Positions 1 through 12,952 are shown, numbered from the stretch's first letter. The stretch is DNA of 64,000 bases from Zopfochytrium polystomum (GCA_025765615.1 JAIVFJ010000045.1:62001-126000); one strand, 5' to 3'. Made by a program: numbers and translations. The notes: generated from the letters alone by a model not told the origin.

Positions 1-1668
1 TGAGGAGCTTGCAAGTTGGGCCGGACTGAGGACCTGCCCAGGTCAATTTTGCCCTTGTCCAGGCTTAACGAACGGAAAACAGTTATAATTTGACACGCTG
101 CTTCTGATGTGGGGCAACTAGAGAATCTCACTTGGCGAGTACCCAGTCGCAAAGTCGGCTGGTAGGGGTGGCGTCCATCATGCTGTGCTCTCCGTTGAAC
201 CCGGCCTTTCCGTTTTCAAAGACAATGAACTGGAACGACTTGTCGAAGAAGCGATTTTTGCCATCAGCCCACCCAGCAAGCAGCGCTGATCTAAGTACGA
301 TTTAATCAGTTCCATCACTATTCTCAACTTCCATTTCTGAAAGTGTACCTGTTCTTTCGTCACGGGCTTTGTGTCATCAAGGGAAACAACGAAAGCAGCA
401 GTTTCGATGACGTCCAGGGACTGTCTGTTGATCGGCGATACCGCGAGAAGTTTCTCGCGAGTCTAAATGGAGGAAGGTCAGTCTACGCAGCCGATAAATG
501 ATGGTACCTTCGCCCAGGTGTCACGATCTTCCGTTGTCAGGAGACCGACAGGGGTCGCCGATTCCGTGCCGGCATCTTCGATGATTCGGTTCAATTGGCT
601 AGTAACGCAAGGGAGATAAGTGCTTTCAACGCAGCGGGGAACAGCTTATACTGCACCTCTCGAGTTCAGCAGCAGAGAGTTCCTGCCCGCCCACCACGGT
701 GTCCAGCTTGTAAAACTTGTTTTTCCGGATGACTATCACATGGTGGTTGGTTTTAGGGTCGGAATTGCGCGTAACATCCTCAGGAAGAGCCGGAATACGA
801 GTTGAATTGAAGAGATATCTAAAACAGCATTAATTTCCTAATAGACACGAGTAGGAGAACTATATCCTACCGGTACTGGTGAGAGCAGAGAGGACCAGAG
901 CGCGCTGTCTCGGGTTCTAGCTTCTCACTATTGGAGTACTCCGATTAGCAAGCTAATCGGAGGAGAAAACGTTCGCGCAGTATCACCTAACGACGAGATC
1001 GCGGAACGCCAATGATCCTTTGATCAGCTCAGCAGCACGACCGGCAGGGTTCCCCAGCAGTTTCTTGTTGTCGACGAAGGTGAAGAAGTAGCTGACCCAG
1101 ACCTACAGAGAATGAGCGACGGGTTGCCCAAGTCAAAGGTACAGCGGCACTTACGACGACTGGGTCCCGGTACCCCATGTACGAATCTTATTGTCGTTTT
1201 CAAACTGTCAGTTGCATATCTGCATGATGAGCCTCAACTTACAGGAGTTCCACCAGTCGATGAGCCAGCTCTTGTCCGTGCTGGCATCACGTTCTTGAAG
1301 TCGCTTTTGCAGCACCTCACCGGCACCACCCGGCTTCAAGAACTCCGCGACAGCCTTTTCAGACTGAGCATACTCCTCCGAAGTAAGGATGGGGCGCAGC
1401 GAGGTGAGGTACAGGTCGCATGTTTCCTGGAGAGTGGGGATTGGGAGCTACAAAAGGGAGAAGCGACGATCAGCAATAGGGCGGCCTCATCAGGCCAAAA
1501 CTTGCCTTTGGAAGCGAATTCTGGAACTGGAACAGCGTCGGGCGCGCAGAGGGAGTAGCTGCAGCGTTTTCTCAGGGCGGACATTGACGAGAAGGAAACC
1601 GTCGACGGCGAAAGCAAGCGAGAGGTCAAAGAAAGGTTCGAGGTAACAGATGAGGCGGGTGTGTACAA
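1..1668 (-). CDS. carnitine O-acetyltransferase (partial, C-terminus beyond left edge)
   Basis: Choline/carnitine acyltransferase family; moves acetyl groups between CoA and carnitine in mitochondria or peroxisomes, linking acetyl-CoA export to respiration. Read on the minus strand, exons give FQFQNSLPK + LPIPTLQETC, then YLTSLRPIL, YMGYRDPVVV, WVSYFFTFVDNKKLLGNPAG, and near 190-250 the block FQFIVFENGKAGFNGEHSMM, whose His is the expected catalytic base. At least six short introns separate these exons. The intron with donor at 1505 is GC-AG (AAG|GCAAGT). The N-terminus is Ser/Thr-rich and Met-started at 1668 (inner Met at 1584), compatible with a mitochondrial leader. Between the leader and FQFQNSLPK the frame shifts by one base near 1525-1545. 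The carnitine/CoA-binding C-terminal part lies outside the window. Confidence 0.85.
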
Positions 1669-2255
1669 AGCAACGGAGCCGATCGTGCGAGAAGCAGTAG
1701 ATCGCGCGATAGCAGCAGCCTAATTTGCGTTTGTCGGGGTACTCGTCTTAGTAACGTTGAAGAGCATTTCCACAATGTCAACGTGGACTTTGGTGGGAGC
1801 ATTGAGGCGTGACGCGTGGGAACAGGTTGCCATTCCATCAGAACAACCACGGAGCCGATCAACACGCAAGGTTGGGAGCAGCTCGCGAGGTGGTCGTCCC
1901 TCCTCGCCGTCCGCCCCCCCGCTATGTTCGCTGTTGTTGTGTTCGGCCCCCCCCCTCCTCCTCCTCCGAGTTCGACCGCGGCTGATCTTGCCCCGCGCGC
2001 GTAGAGGGCTCGGCCGGATAGAATGTTGCCGGCCGAGAAGCGGCCCTCGTGATGTCATCCTCCCTCCTCACCTTCCACATTCACGGGAAATCGGTTCTTT
2101 GTTCTTATTGTTCTTCCTTTTTTTCTTGCTTCTTCTTTTTCGTTTGATTTTCGGTCGGCTCAAATCGTGTTTTTTCCATTTTGTTTTCGGCAGAACCCCC
2201 CATGCCGGAAACCGGCCAGAACAGAAAGGAGCCCAATCCATCATTGGCAGCCACT

Positions 2256-2329
<74 letters not shown>

Positions 2330-2365
2330 CTTACACCCCATCCCAACGCCATGGAAGTGTGACCG
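1669..2365. other. intergenic spacer between CrAT and PIG-P
   Basis: No coding region could be supported. It holds the likely CrAT promoter, a pyrimidine-rich stretch at 2095-2180 and a long (CA)n microsatellite. Open frames through the repeat (poly-His/Thr or poly-Cys/Val) are artefacts of the dinucleotide tract. Confidence 0.6.
2257..2326. repeat. (CA)n microsatellite, about 35 units
   Basis: Uninterrupted CA dinucleotides, seen directly, in the spacer downstream of PIG-P. Confidence 0.97.
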
Positions 2366-3091
2366 TCATGAGTGACTCCCGACTGCCCCGTCCGGTGACT
2401 GGCAGTATATCACTCCTGCAAACACGGCTCGGGTGACGAGGTCGAGCGGCGCGTCGGCCAACGCGTCGCCGTGCAGTTGTCCGTCCGGCTTCCATCGATC
2501 CGCCGATGTTCCAGACGCTCCTCCATCAGGACTCGTTGAACGACCGTTCGCAGTTGCTTCTCCTTTCCCAATCGAGGTCCGTTCCATTGAAGGAATGACC
2601 AACAACGGGCTGAACGAGTCTGCTGGCAAGAAGTCACCAGGAAAAATTATAGAGGGCAAGAAATATACCAGTTACAGTCTCGAAGGAGGCAAGTCCAGGA
2701 GTTCGAAGAAGGTTGATTGCCGTGTACATGAGAAGTGTGAATGGTATAAGGCCAAGCAAGAAGATTGGAATGGCAAGCGACCAATATCTGTGTTGAAGTG
2801 ATTATTTAGCCCAAAACATATGCCAGTAGTGCGATAGTCGTACTTGTTGGGGTAATACGTGACTCCGACAGCTTCCAGCACGTCATCGGGAATCAGTGCC
2901 CAGCCCAGGTAAACGACTGTGTTTCGCGAATGGGTCCGTCAGGCGTGAGGCGGCGCGCGAAGAGAGACAAGCTACCCGCAGATCGGGAGCCCTGTTCGGT
3001 GATCGCTCTCAGCAGAAGACGATGACATCTACTTACCAAACACCACCGCAGAACTCAGGTGCAGGACAAGACCGTAGATCTCCTTCCTCAT
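2366..3091 (-). CDS. PIG-P subunit of GPI-GlcNAc transferase
   Basis: PIG-P is a small ER membrane subunit of the complex that transfers GlcNAc to phosphatidylinositol, the first step of GPI-anchor synthesis. Four exons (3091-3037, 2916-2844, 2787-2669, 2619-2366) join without any frame problem into 166 residues. Recognisable blocks are MRKEIYGLVLHLSSAVVF at the N-terminus, VVYLGWALIPDDVLEAVG, then VTYYPNKYWSLAIPIFLLG, the second membrane segment, and the family C-terminal motif DALADAPLDLVTRAVF. Two membrane hairpin segments match the family. The start at 3091 sits directly before the conserved block; in-frame codons extend upstream, so a longer N-terminus is possible. The gene is divergent from the ABCG transporter, 328 bases away. 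Confidence 0.88.
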
Positions 3092-3419
3092 GGGAAGAGG
3101 GGAAGAAGTTGATCCTCCCGAACGTGGGCGTCCAGGAGCACCACTTGACACGGTAAATACGCCGTTTCTTTCGGGACACAACAAACTTGTTTTCCCAGAA
3201 TGGACCTGTTGTTCCGCGAGTCGACCTCCTTGGGACAGAGAGACAGACTGACAGGTAGCAGACAGACAGACAGACAGACAGACAACTGCAGACGGAGGAG
3301 ACAAGAACGAAAGATTGGAGACTGTTGCTGTTGCGCATTCCTTGTTCTTCTTATTCTGCACACGGGGATCTCGTTGCTTGATCCGTGTTGGTACGTGCGA
3401 CGCAATCCAAAACCCACCC
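3092..3419. promoter_or_regulatory. shared divergent promoter region PIG-P / ABCG
   Basis: 328 bases separate the PIG-P start (minus) from the ABCG start (plus), so both promoters must lie here or overlap the first exons. A short GACA tandem repeat lies at about 3255-3285. No TATA box was recognised. Regulatory role is inferred from position only. Confidence 0.4.
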
Positions 3420-6400
3420 ATGGCCATGGCTGGTGCGGCCGCCTCTGTTTCAACAACGATCGCCGCCGCCGACAGCGCGGACACCGTCGTCGTCATCGAC
3501 CACGATACCGATACCGATGCATGCGGCTTCCTCAGCTCAAAGCCAGAGACCGCCGTCGCCGTCGATGGCGGCGGCGACCCGGCCGAACAGTCCACCGCCC
3601 ACGAGCCAGAGGCCCTCCGCAAGGCGTTTGGCAGGATCGAGCCCGTAGTCCATCTCCGTCGAGAACCTTTCCGTTTTCGCCAAGGACAAGAGCAGGAGCA
3701 AGCGGGCCTCCGCTGCGGCCGCCGATGACGCAACGACCGCGCCAAGCGCAAAGCGCATTCCGATTCTGTCAAACGTGTCGTTGACGGTTCCGTCCGGCCA
3801 ACTGATGGCGATCATGGGCGGGTCCGGGTCCGGCAAGACGACGCTGCTGAACGCTGTTTCTGGCCGCACGGTCGGGGAGATGGCGGGGGTCATTCTCTTC
3901 AATGACCAGTCTCCAAGCCATTACATTCGTCGTGGTGCAGTTGCGTATGTTCAGCAACAAGATAGCTTGCTGCCTTATCTGACTGGTAAGCCCATAAAAC
4001 ATGTGCTCCTACTCTTTTATTTACGATCTCGGTCTTACAGTGAGGGACACACTCCGCTATGCGGCGCGGCTTCGCCTTCCCCGCACAATGACGTTGAAGG
4101 ACAAGTACGACATGGTGGAAGCAGTTATTCTCGAGTTGGGTTTGAAGGAATGTGCTGGCACACTCATTGGAAACGAGTGGAGAAAGGGGATTTCGGGCGG
4201 TGAAAAGCGCCGTGTGTCGTGAGTCTTCTTTATTTCCAGCCTAACGGTCAACCTTAAAGTTTCTGCCAGAGTTGGGGTTCAGCTTCTCCTTAATCCCTCA
4301 GTTATTTTCATGGACGAACCAACAACAGGCCTGGATGCATTCTCTGCGCGCTCCCTTATTGAAACGTTGAAGCTTTTGTGCCGCCGTGGCCGTACAATCG
4401 TCATTTCCATTCACCAGCCTCGATCCGACATTTTCTCAGCCTTCGAACATATCACCCTTCTCAGCCGGGGGAAGCTGGCCTACTCCGGGCCACAGAAAGA
4501 CGCGGTGCCGTTCATTGAATCGCTTGGTTTCCCTCTTGTTGGTGACGTGAACGGCGCCGACTTCCTGATTGACTGCACCACGGTCGATGACCGTACTCCT
4601 GAGGCTGAGGTTGAGACCACCGCGCGGGTCGACCGGATCGTTTCCGCCTGGGCCTCTCGAGCCACCACGACGGCCAAACCTTTCCGTGCTCCCGGAGATG
4701 TTGCAAAAGTAGCGTGGCGCAAGAAGCCATCAAGCGAGCTCGACCCTTCAGGCGGCGCAAGGACGGATAAGTTGAACAAGGGCGCGACGATTTTCGAACA
4801 GATCAACGTTTTGAGTAGCCGAGTATTAGCCAACATGTATGAAGACAGGCTCACGCTGTGGGGCTCAATTGTTGAAGTCCTCATTATGAGTATTGCCGTC
4901 GGCTACATTTTTTACAAAGTGGACTCATCTCCTGTAAGCCCCGTGACGTTTTGGATATGCATACCATTCACTCGCTTGTTTGCGTAGGCTGGTGTACTGG
5001 GACGGAAATCTCTACTGTACTCGTGCTGCGCACTGCAGAATTACCTCGGTCTTATGTTCATCATTTGGAAGCTTTCGAATGAGTATGATTGCTAGTTGAA
5101 GGAGATATGTTGGCTCACATTTCTTCAGAATGCAAGTTTTTGACAGGGAGAGAGCAGATAAAATGTACTCAGTCCCAGCCTACCTAATCTCGTGGTTTTC
5201 GGTGAACTTTTTCTTCTACGCATTCCTGGCAACACTCTTTTCGCTGATTGTGGTAAGTTGGATTATCAAGCCTCTTTCAGTGTTCCAACAACTTTCTGCA
5301 GTATTTTATGACCGGATTGCGGACCGACAGTCTCGGTTTCCACCTCGGCATTTTCATTACAGGAAACATTCTGCTGCAATTCGTAACGTACGCTTAATTG
5401 TTTCTGGAGGCAACTTTTGACAATCTCGTTTCAGCTTGTCCATGGGCTACTTCTGCATTAGTGTTAGTCGGGATTTCGCGACCTCCTCCCTCATTGGAAG
5501 TAAGAACTTTTCAGCGACACACTGCAGCCTTTACCTTAACTCCACTGTACCCACAGACTCGTTTTTCACCTTTCTGAGTATGTCCTCCGGTTTCTTCATC
5601 CCCATCAATTCCATACCTATCTACCTTCGGTGGTTTGAGAAAATTGGATACATCACGTATGGCCTGAAGCTCTTTTTGGCGAACGAATTTTCGGGAAACT
5701 TCTTCGATTGCGGAGGAGTGGGTTGCGATGGTGACACCATCGTTCGTGACCTTGGATTTGAACCCGGGAACTTCTCTGGTCCGATTGGGGCCCTTTGCAT
5801 CACCTTCAGTATTCTCATCGCGACGGCTGGTGTACTTCTTGCGTTCATTCCCCAAGGTGGGGTCAAGCAGAGCGGCCGTGTTACGCCTGCGAACGAAACA
5901 CCAATCCTTGGGAAACGCGATTCTACTGTGGATGCTTTAAGTAGCGGGTTGTCTCCGATCACGCTCAAGTTGCAGAAGTTCTCCCTGACGTTTGAGAAGG
6001 TCCGGGGTAAATTCCTCGGCTTTGGGGGCAAGAACGTGACCAATGGCAGCAGTAAGCCAATCTTGCAGACGATCAACGCTTCTTTTGAGCCAGGCCAGCT
6101 TACTGCGATTCTTGGCGCCTCTGGGGCGGGGAAATCGACGCTGCTCCAGCTGCTTCACGCTCGTTCGCCTGCGCTTCCTCCTCACCTCATATCAGTGAAG
6201 CAGGGCGAGATTCTCCACAATGGAGTAGTGCTTAAGCCAAGCGAGATCGGCGAATGTACTGCGTCCGTGCGCCAGGATGATTCGCATCTCCTCCCCGCTC
6301 TTACTGCACGAGAAACACTGCAGTACGCTGCCCTCATCCGGCTTCCAAACACTCTTACCCGTGAGCAAAAGATTCAGAGAGCTGAGCAAGTCCTTGTCGA

Positions 6401-8061
6401 CCTGGGACTGAAGGAATGCGCCAACACTCTTGTCGGAGGCGCCGAGGTGAAAGGGCTCTCTGGTGGAGAAAAGCGGCGTCTATCTGTCGGCCTAGCAATG
6501 CTTACAAACCCCACCATTCTCCTCCTTGACGAGCCCACGTCTGGCCTTGATGCATCCACGGCCAGACACATGATGCTCACGCTCAAATCCCTTGCCAACC
6601 AAGGCCGCACGATTGTTTGCACAATCCACCAACCCCGGTCAGACATCTTTCCCCTGATCGACAAGTGCGTTCTCCTGGCTCGGGGCGGAAGGCTCGTCTA
6701 CGAGGGTCCGTCGCAAGAACTATTGCCGTACTTCCGTGCGAAAGGACATCCGTGCCCGCCCTTGACCAACCCCGCTGATTTTGCCCTCGACATCTCGTCC
6801 ATCGATCTCCGTAACCAAGAAGCAGAGGACCGTTCCCGCGCTCGCGTCGACGGACTTATCACAGCTTGGGCGGCACGCAATAACGAGGACGCTGCGTCCA
6901 CTCCGCGAGGGAGTCAAACGGCGGAACGCGGCTGGGTGGTAAAGACTACCACGGGCAAGCTCTCGATGATCCAAGTACTGCCTCTTCTAGTCTCGCGCAG
7001 CTTCACCAATCTTCGAAGGCAGTCGGGTCTCATCTCGGCTCGACTCATGCAAGTTACGGCCCTCGGAGTCATTTTGACATTGTACTTTGCCCGACTCGGT
7101 TATGACCAAAACAGCGCCACAAGCCGTATCGGTATTCTGGTAAGAGACCATACCATCTTTTAATAATAGTCCCGTGACCCGGTTCGGCAATGGGAATGTT
7201 AAACTGGTCTGTCCACCGCAGCAACAATTGGGCGCCGTTGTATTCATTGGCATGCTCAACTGCTTGGCGGTATTTCCCGCCGAGCTGCAGCTCTTCCGAT
7301 TCGAACATCAAGACGGTGCTTACTCCGCAGAGTCATTTTTCTGGACCTACACGATCAACGAACTGCCGTTTGGTGAGTGTTGTCGAACGACTAATCTCTG
7401 CGAGAACGGAAGTCAAAGACTTTTCTAATTCTTTATTTTCGTGGTTTCCCAGAAATCTTTGGATCTCTCTTGTTTGCAGTTTTACTGACGTACGCCGTCA
7501 ACTTGCAAGTGCACGTCCTGGTTGCGGCGGCCGCGATTTTCGCCTTCATCAACGCGGGAGAGAGCATAGGCATTGCTTTCTGCTCCTTCGTAAGTTTTGC
7601 GCGGTCTTGTGATGTGTCCCCAGTTAACACTGCTTGGTTTAGATTTCTCAACCCGGGTTCTCGGTTCAACTGATGAGCGCGAATAATCAGTCTTATGAGT
7701 ATCATGCAGGGGTACCTTAGGTGGGTCTTCCTCCATTGTTATTTCCGTCCTTCAGCCAGCTGAACACCTTTTCCTCGCGACACCATGAAAAAGTGTGAAC
7801 ATGCCAAACCCTCTCATCTACCTAAACTACCTCTCGGTCCTTCGCTACTCTGCTCGGACCATGGCACGGCAGGCGTTCAACGACCTGACGTTCACCTGCG
7901 ACGGCTCCGTCTCGTGCCAATACCGCAGCGGCGAGGAAGTCCTCACGCTGCTCAGTTTCCCAACCGATTGGACCTCTTTCAGTGCAAACTTTGCTGCCAT
8001 GTTTGTGTGCGCGTTCGTGTATCGGTTTGTGGCGTATTTGGCACTGAAGCGGAGCGTTTGA
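3420..8061 (+). CDS. full-size ABCG-type ABC transporter (NBD-TMD-NBD-TMD)
   Basis: ATP-driven membrane exporter of the ABCG/White layout, with two nucleotide-binding domains each preceding a membrane domain. First half: Walker A GGSGSGKTT (about 3813), signature SGGEKRR, Walker B VIFMDEPTTGLD, H-loop SIHQPRSD, then membrane exons ending near 5860. Second half: Walker A GASGAGKST (about 6115), signature LSGGEKRRLS, Walker B ILLLDEPTSGLDAST, H-loop TIHQPRSD, and a second membrane domain ending FVYRFVAYLALKRSV. At least ten short introns interrupt it (for example 3986-4040). The first exon (Met at 3420) connects to the NBD frame (SVENLSVFAKDKS) only by skipping one base or by an unseen intron ending at about 3646 (GTAG|TCC). 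The substrate cannot be inferred; half-size WHITE-like relatives carry lipids or pigment precursors. Confidence 0.88.
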
Positions 8062-8564
8062 GGTCACCGTCCCTTCGATGCCCTTGGCTTTTCTTTTGTT
8101 TTTCTCTCTAAGTTGTTTGAAATAGACTTTGTCGGCTTGTGAACTTCATCTGGCGCTGTCTTCTCAAACTACTGGTGCCATTTTTGTGGAGCACTTCGTA
8201 TTTTCAGGGAGTGAGTTGACACCACGATGAAAATTTGAGGAAGAATGTTTTCTGACAATTATGTCCGAAAGGGAACATCACACCCCAGCAGATTGCCGAT
8301 AGTCAAAGTCGACAACCACAAGGAAAAAGCCGTTTACGGGGCTATTTTTGATCTCCCAGGTCCGTGACGGGGGCTTAAAAACAGGGCCTTCGGCTGTCAG
8401 CGACAAGGCGAGTGGGAAGCGAGTTGAGTGGAGCCAATGTGCTTTCGGAGACCTGAAAAGCCCATGTAGCCCTTTTTGCCACCGCGTCGTCCTTTTGCGA
8501 CTTCCACGAGATTGGTTTGGATATGGTCGCGCGAACCCCAGCAAGATTTTCTTTATTTCAGTGA
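8062..8564. other. convergent 3' spacer ABCG / m-AAA protease
   Basis: About 500 bases between two converging genes; no coding segment supported. It should hold both 3' untranslated regions. Confidence 0.55.
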
Positions 8565-11156
8565 TTACGCCCTCTTCTCCTCCACAATCGTCCCCTCCGA
8601 AGGCTTCCCCAAAAACTCCAGGTAGTTGCTCTGCTCTGGGAATGGTCTGGATAACGACAAACACACGGCGAAGAAACAGAAAAAGAAAAAAAAGCAAAAA
8701 GAATCAGTTACAGTCAACGGAAAAGAAATTGGGGTGAAGGACAGCTTACCTTGGTCCCAGCAGCTGGATCATGTCTTCCCGACTCAGCACCTCCTTCTCC
8801 AAGAGACGGAGCGCCACCTTCTCCACCTCGCCTCGCTTCTCCGTCAAAAGCGCCATTGTCCTATCATAAGCGCTCGCAATCATTGATCGCACTTCCTCGT
8901 CGATCATCCGCGCCGTCTCTTCCGAGTACGGCTTTTGGAACGGACTGTTCCTTCTCCTCTGGCCGCCCGTACGAGATGTTGCCCAGCTTGGCGTTCATTC
9001 CGTAGGTCGTAACTTGGGCGTACGCCATCTTTGTGATCTTCTGCAGGTCGTCCTGAGCGCCCGTCGTTATGCTGTTGAAAAATATCTGTTCCGCGACCCG
9101 GCCTCCAAGCGTCATGCACATCATGTCGAGGATCTGCTGAGTCGAGTGCAGGTACTCATCTTTCGGGAGGTACTGCGCGTACCCGAGCGCACCGGAACCG
9201 CGGGGGATGATGGACACTTTCAGGAGCGGGTGCGCGTACTGGAGGAACCATCCGGCGACGGCGTGTCCCGCCTCGTGGTGCGCGACAATCTTCTTCTCCT
9301 CGGGAGAGAGGACCTTCGACTTCTTCTCCAGACCGGCGATGACTCGCTCGATGGCGGCCTCAAAGTGCTTCTCGGTGACCGTCTCCGCGTTCAGCCGGGC
9401 CGCGATCAGCGCCGCCTCGTTGCAGACGTTCGCCACATCCGCGCCAGCGAAACCAGGGGTGAGCGCGGCGAGGCGCTTTGCAAGGCTTTCAATGTTCTCG
9501 TTCGTCTTGATGGGTTTGAGGTGGACTTTGAAAATGTCCGCCCGGCCCTTGATGTCGGGTCGGTCGATGGAGATGTGACGATCGAAACGGCCGGGACGAA
9601 GGAGGGCAGGATCCAAGACGTCGGGTCGGTTGGTGCCGGCAAGGACCACGACGTGCTCGCTGGTACCGAAACCGTCCATCTCGACAAGGAGCTGGTTCAG
9701 GGTGCTCTCGCGCTCGTCGTTACCTCCAGCAAAGCCGCCCTTTCCACGCGCTTTCCCGATAGCATCGATTTCGTCGATGAACACGATAGACGGCGACATC
9801 TTCTTTGCGGTGGCAAAGAGATCTCGCACGCGAGAGGATCCAACGCCGACAAACATCTCTACGAACTCGGATCCAGAGACGCTGAGGAAAGGTACACCCG
9901 CCTCTCCTGCAGTGGCTTTCGCCTAGCAATGTTTTACCTGTACCAGGAGGCCCCGACAGAACCGCGCCTTTCGGAATCTTGGCGCCGAGCTGCTCGTACT
10001 TTTGCGGGTCCTTCAGGAACTTGACAAACTCCATGATTTCCTCCTTCGCCTCGTCCATGCCGGCAACGTCCTTGAATTTAACCTGGACGTCGGTTTCCTG
10101 GTTGAAGAGCTTCGCCCGAGATTTGCCGATACCAAAGATGCCCTGGCCGGCGCCACCGCCGCTACCGCCCGCGGCTCGTCTCGACATGTACCAAAGGCCG
10201 CCGAATCAAGAGCAACGTCGGCGCAAAGTTCAGGAGGATGTTGAGGGTGCTGACCTCGGACACGTACGAAACAGGAATCCGCTCGCGAGGAGGAATGCCG
10301 AGATCGCGCTGCGCCGCCTCCAGATTGCGCTCAAAACTCTCCTACGCTTCCGATCGTGAAGTAGTAAGGGCTGTTTTGGGCTCCCGCACCACGGTGTGGT
10401 GCATCCGGACGGAGGTAGACGCGGACCAGCTGCTTGTTTACAACCTGGAGCGAGTCAACAAAGCCCTTATCCAGCATCTCGAGGCGGAACTGATGCCATG
10501 TTATCTGTGATGATGTGTTCATGCCGCTGCTGTATTGGTAGAGGAGGATACCGAAGAGGGTGCCGTATGTAAGGACCGTCATCGGGTTGAACTTGATACT
10601 GAAGACTTCGAACTGATTTGGATCTTCACCTTTTCCAGAGGAAGACTTACGACCTGGAACGATGGATAAGTCAGATTAGGCATATTGGGCAGTTGGACAT
10701 CTCACCTCGATCCGATTTCTTCTGTGGCTCCGGATCCTCGTCTTGATCGTTCTTCTCTTCGTTTGAAGATCGCTTTTCATTCTTCCCATCGTTTTCATCC
10801 TTCTTGTCGCCGCCGCCTCCGCTTCCGCTGGAAGCAGCTTTTGGCGGCTTCTGATCGAAAAAGTGTTCAAAGCCGGTGGGTCGTTTTTGCGGCTGTCCGG
10901 CGAACAGACGCTCCAGAGCATAGGTCAAGTCAGACAGCGGCTGTCGGGACAGATAGCGGAAGTCCAAGCCGACGAGGGGACGGATCGTGTCTGTGATAGC
11001 AGCCTGGTGGGAACGGCGACCGCCTTGCGCTCGGAAAGGTGGGCACTGCGAAGATGGCGAACGAAGGGACAAGAAGTTGGAACGCGGTGGTGGCATGGTC
11101 GCTGGTGCTGGCGATGCGATCAGACGGCAGGAGATTCCTGCCTTGAGTGGGCGCAT
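8565..11156 (-). CDS. mitochondrial m-AAA protease (AFG3/YTA12 type, FtsH family)
   Basis: Inner-membrane ATP-dependent zinc protease for protein quality control and processing. The N-terminus (Met 11156) is Arg/Ser/Pro-rich as in a mitochondrial presequence, followed by a charged linker, a membrane segment around [17 protein letters not shown], a second before YMSRRAAGG, Walker [11 protein letters not shown], pore loop FVEMFVGVG, Walker [15 protein letters not shown], and the metalloprotease site [10 protein letters not shown] (HEXXH). The end is [13 protein letters not shown]. Introns lie after SDRG, before [11 protein letters not shown], and possibly elsewhere. The frame breaks four times, each needing one base skipped: near 10341 ([11 protein letters not shown]), 10203 (LLI/GGLWYM), 9922 ([12 protein letters not shown]) and 8936-8948 ([14 protein letters not shown]). 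Conserved protein sequence on both sides argues for single-base errors rather than decay. Confidence 0.88.
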
Positions 11157-12952
11157 CGGGTTGGCGATGCTGCTGCTTCAAGGCGCAACTAGCAGGTGGG
11201 TCAGATCGGATGGGCGAGCGTTCGGTGCGCCAACCACACCCTGGGACGCTCTTGCGATATTGGGAGAAGAGCGGCGGCGAGGGCGGAGGGCGAAGGCGAA
11301 GGAGGAGCACGCACGAACCAGCCAGAGGACGCGAATCCTTTCTTTTTCAGTGATTCAATTGCGAGACGTCATTTTTTCCGCCTAGGCGTGAGCGACAAAC
11401 GCAACAGAAGTGCCCTCGCTGGCGCGCTTACACTTCTCCAAACTGTCCGACGCAGGTCCAAACATCCTGCAAGTGCAGAAGTTTGCTTTGATGATTCGGT
11501 ACGCTGTGGACTGGAACCTCCTTGCTCCGGACGGACGGCTATGTGTTTCGTCTGTCGACACTGTGCGGATAGATAGCCATTAAGACCAATAATACGGAGG
11601 TGAAATTCCCACGGTACCTTTCAACATGAAAAGGAGCCCGAGTGGAAGGCTGTTTGTTAAAGCCCTCCATGGCGCTCTCTTCTCCGCGTCCTCTTCGTGA
11701 GGAGAGTACCCGCTGCAACAGTCGAGTCTGTCTGTCCTTTCCGCTTGCCGACGCGACTGTTGTGCTCCATCATCGTTACATCCTCAACGAACACAACCAC
11801 GACTTGGCGCCCTACCCAATCAAGTCTCAGAGACCATTGACTCTTTACACACATGGGCAAGACACGTAAACAAGGCCGTTAATTCCGGCTGCAGTTTACA
11901 CCCAGCACTTCATCTTTTCGAACAATTTACTGTCGCCAGACTCAAACACTGTCGTAGGCGTTAGGTCGCATATTCCCGCTCACATTTCCTCTCAAGAGCA
12001 TGTGCCCTTCCGCAATCGTAAGGGCTTTCCCAGTCAAATCGTGCTTTTGGCGTGTACTTTGGACAACTGCTTGTTTCAGTTTGTTTTCCAGGATATGAAG
12101 GGAGCGCTGCTGCTACAACAGTCTTGAAGGCAGCATACAAAGCGAAGCGTATGCCCGACGTTGCTGGGAAGTACAGTCAGACCACTTGCTGTCTGCGTCC
12201 GCACCTTGCGCTTTCTTCTTTGGTGATTTCCATTTCGCAGATTGCGCTGGGGCCAGCCCATCTTTGGGAACGTACTTGCCTGATGCCTTTTTTCCTTTAG
12301 TGCCGAGATTGTTGGGTTTGGTGGTGGGAAAGTACAGATTGTTTTGGAAAGTAAGGATCGTTTTTGAAAATAATGAAAGGGGAGTCCCAGTGAGAGCAAA
12401 GTAAAGGTCCAATTTGAATGTAAGCAGTATCATTCCCTTTACCAACCGTTGAACGGTGTCGTAGTAAGGAAACTGGAGCTTTCTGAAGCAATTGCGGCCT
12501 GTCCCAGCCTGTAAGAGAGGTTAGATTTCGAAGGTTTTTGGCGCCCGACAAGCGTTGTGTGTGTGCGTGTGCGCAGGAGGAGGTTGGGGTGGTCGCAAAA
12601 AAGGTCATAGTTGAAAGCAGATTGGTTTTCAGTCAGTTGTCGATTCGTCGCTGAGGGCAGATCATAGGAGCAGGCGCCAACCGAGCTACTGATGTGTTGA
12701 TGGTTCACATGTACAGGGGGAGGACAAAAGTTTCCAGGCACCTGCTGTGCCACCAGCCACCGCCAGCTTGTTGATCTGCACGCCCCATTGACGATCTCAC
12801 CAAACTTGGAGCAATCGCCTCGAGATTTGACATGGGGGCAGCAAAGAGAGTGAAGAATGATCATGGCGTGTGCAAGACGCTGATTGCAATGCACAACAAC
12901 AGGATGAGTTCGCCAATGACACAACTGTACTGAAGTCAACGTCCCTTCTGTT
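11157..12952. other. long spacer without a recognised gene
   Basis: About 1.8 kb upstream of the protease and before the inverted repeat. A minus-strand frame at 12113-12445 contains a Lys-rich segment (KGKKASGKYVPKDG) and overlapping frames exist at 12439-13005, but none has recognisable domains or a convincing exon chain. I see no RNA gene here. Confidence 0.45.

Noticed and set aside
2068..2352. Long open frames encoding poly-His/Thr or poly-Cys/Val
   Set aside because: They are translations of the (CA)n microsatellite and have no domain outside it.
9014..10024. Long plus-strand frame opposite the m-AAA protease
   Set aside because: Antisense shadow of a conserved protease on the minus strand; its sequence has no family resemblance.
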